Origin: Tipula vernalis
Lineage: Eukaryota > Arthropoda > Insecta > Diptera > Tipulidae
Direction: 5' to 3'
DNA: 64,000 nucleotides
Assembly: GCA_958295665.1 (NCBI GenBank)
Contig: OY282560.1
Coordinates: 46,872,333-46,936,332, forward strand
Made by a program: the position numbers and the translations under genes. Below are positions 63,931-64,000 of this stretch, piece by piece; position 1 is the first letter of the stretch, and every line of letters starts with the position of its first letter. The notes beneath the pieces were generated by a model that was not told the origin of the DNA, ran no database searches, and was given only the letters and a program-made list of their open reading frames with translations.

Positions 63931-64000
63931 AAATACAGATCCTGAAGCCTATTGATAGAGCTATTGACCAATGTAATCGGAGCATTTTAGATTTTTGCCG
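63931..64000 (+). repeat. Partial last monomer
   Basis: The first 70 positions of a unit, ending at GCCG. The array continues past the window edge, so its true end is not seen here. Confidence 0.95.

Larger units (their letters stand above)
1..64000 (+). repeat. Head-to-tail satellite DNA array, 172-bp monomer, 372 full units plus a partial
   Basis: The whole window consists of one ~172-bp unit repeated in the same orientation. I set unit position 1 at AAATACAGATCC. Landmarks in the unit are CCAATGTAATCGG (38-50), GCCGTTCAAAATCT (67-80), GTGGGCTAAAGCAC (81-94), AATCGAATTTTC (111-122) and TATTCGAGCAATCC (140-153). Unit starts are seen at 1, 176, 349, 521, 693, 865 and so on to 63931. Unit lengths run from 164 to 175 bp, with 172 strongly predominant. 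The consensus has 58 G+C of 172. Units differ from each other at only a few sites, so identity between most neighbours looks like 98-100%. No stretch longer than a few bases departs from the unit, so every gap without a gene is satellite. A eukaryotic heterochromatic array is the only reasonable reading. The family name and species are not recognised. Confidence 0.99.

Noticed and set aside
1..64000. CRISPR array
   Set aside because: The units abut with no unique spacers between them, and 172 bp is far longer than a CRISPR repeat.
1..64000. Primate alpha satellite (171-bp monomer)
   Set aside because: Only the length is similar. I do not recognise alpha-satellite sequence in the unit, and there is no intact CENP-B box.
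1..64000. Transposable element or inverted terminal repeats
   Set aside because: No terminal repeats, target-site duplications, transposase or reverse-transcriptase coding sequence. The dyads found are 6-8 bp and internal to each unit.
1..64000. Telomeric or simple-sequence repeats, tRNA or rRNA genes embedded in the array
   Set aside because: Every stretch read belongs to the 172-bp unit, and no unrelated sequence of even 20 bp is present.

Overview
The window is one uninterrupted satellite DNA array. From base 1 to base 64000 the same ~172-bp AT-rich unit repeats head to tail, always in the same orientation. No unique sequence, transposon, RNA gene or credible protein-coding gene interrupts it. 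Taking the phase that begins AAATACAGATCC as unit position 1, I count 372 complete monomers (1-63930) and a final 70-bp partial (63931-64000). The count closes: 372 x 172 = 63984, and the 42 length changes I could find sum to -54, which gives the observed 63930. The consensus is about 34% G+C (58 of 172), with 4 CpG sites against about 4.8 expected, so CpG is not depleted. Such a long, pure, gene-free array points to eukaryotic heterochromatin, probably centromeric or pericentromeric or another satellite block. I cannot name the species. The unit length is close to primate alpha satellite, but I do not recognise the sequence as that family. CpG retention fits a lineage with little CpG methylation, such as many insects or nematodes, but that is only an inference.

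Layout. Two dimorphic sites, unit position 81 (G or A) and 165 (G or C), plus rarer private alleles, divide the array into domains. 1-~1.2 kb: mixed variant units. ~1.8-7.65 kb: a 17-monomer block (2916 bp) duplicated in tandem. ~7.65-13.2 kb: nearly homogeneous consensus units. 13.2-19.2 kb: mixed. 19.2-25.8 kb: a domain marked by a private allele at position 25 and by a 171-bp monomer, including a 4-monomer tandem duplication. 25.85-31.37 kb: homogeneous again. 31.37-34.12 kb: a regular 4-monomer (688-bp) higher-order repeat in four copies. 34.1-37.9 kb: mixed. 37.88-45.96 kb: a 13-monomer higher-order repeat (two exact-length copies and a 14-monomer derivative). 47.52-60.40 kb: two ~6.0-kb copies of a 35-monomer block, offset by 6878 bp, differing at only a handful of sites. 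60.4-64 kb: mixed units of the same haplotypes.

How it works together. There are no genes to connect. The structure is what unequal crossover, segmental duplication and gene conversion are expected to produce: local homogenised cores, nested higher-order repeats of 4, 13, 17 and about 35-40 monomers, and allele sharing between distant blocks. The most distinctive features are (i) a 12-bp stretch of the unit (positions ~82-93), between two short dyads, that holds 38 of the 42 indels in the window, and (ii) the 6878-bp-offset recent duplication. The short minus-strand open frames (51 codons per unit, sometimes fused to 108 or 223 codons) arise from the repeat sequence itself and I do not annotate them as genes.
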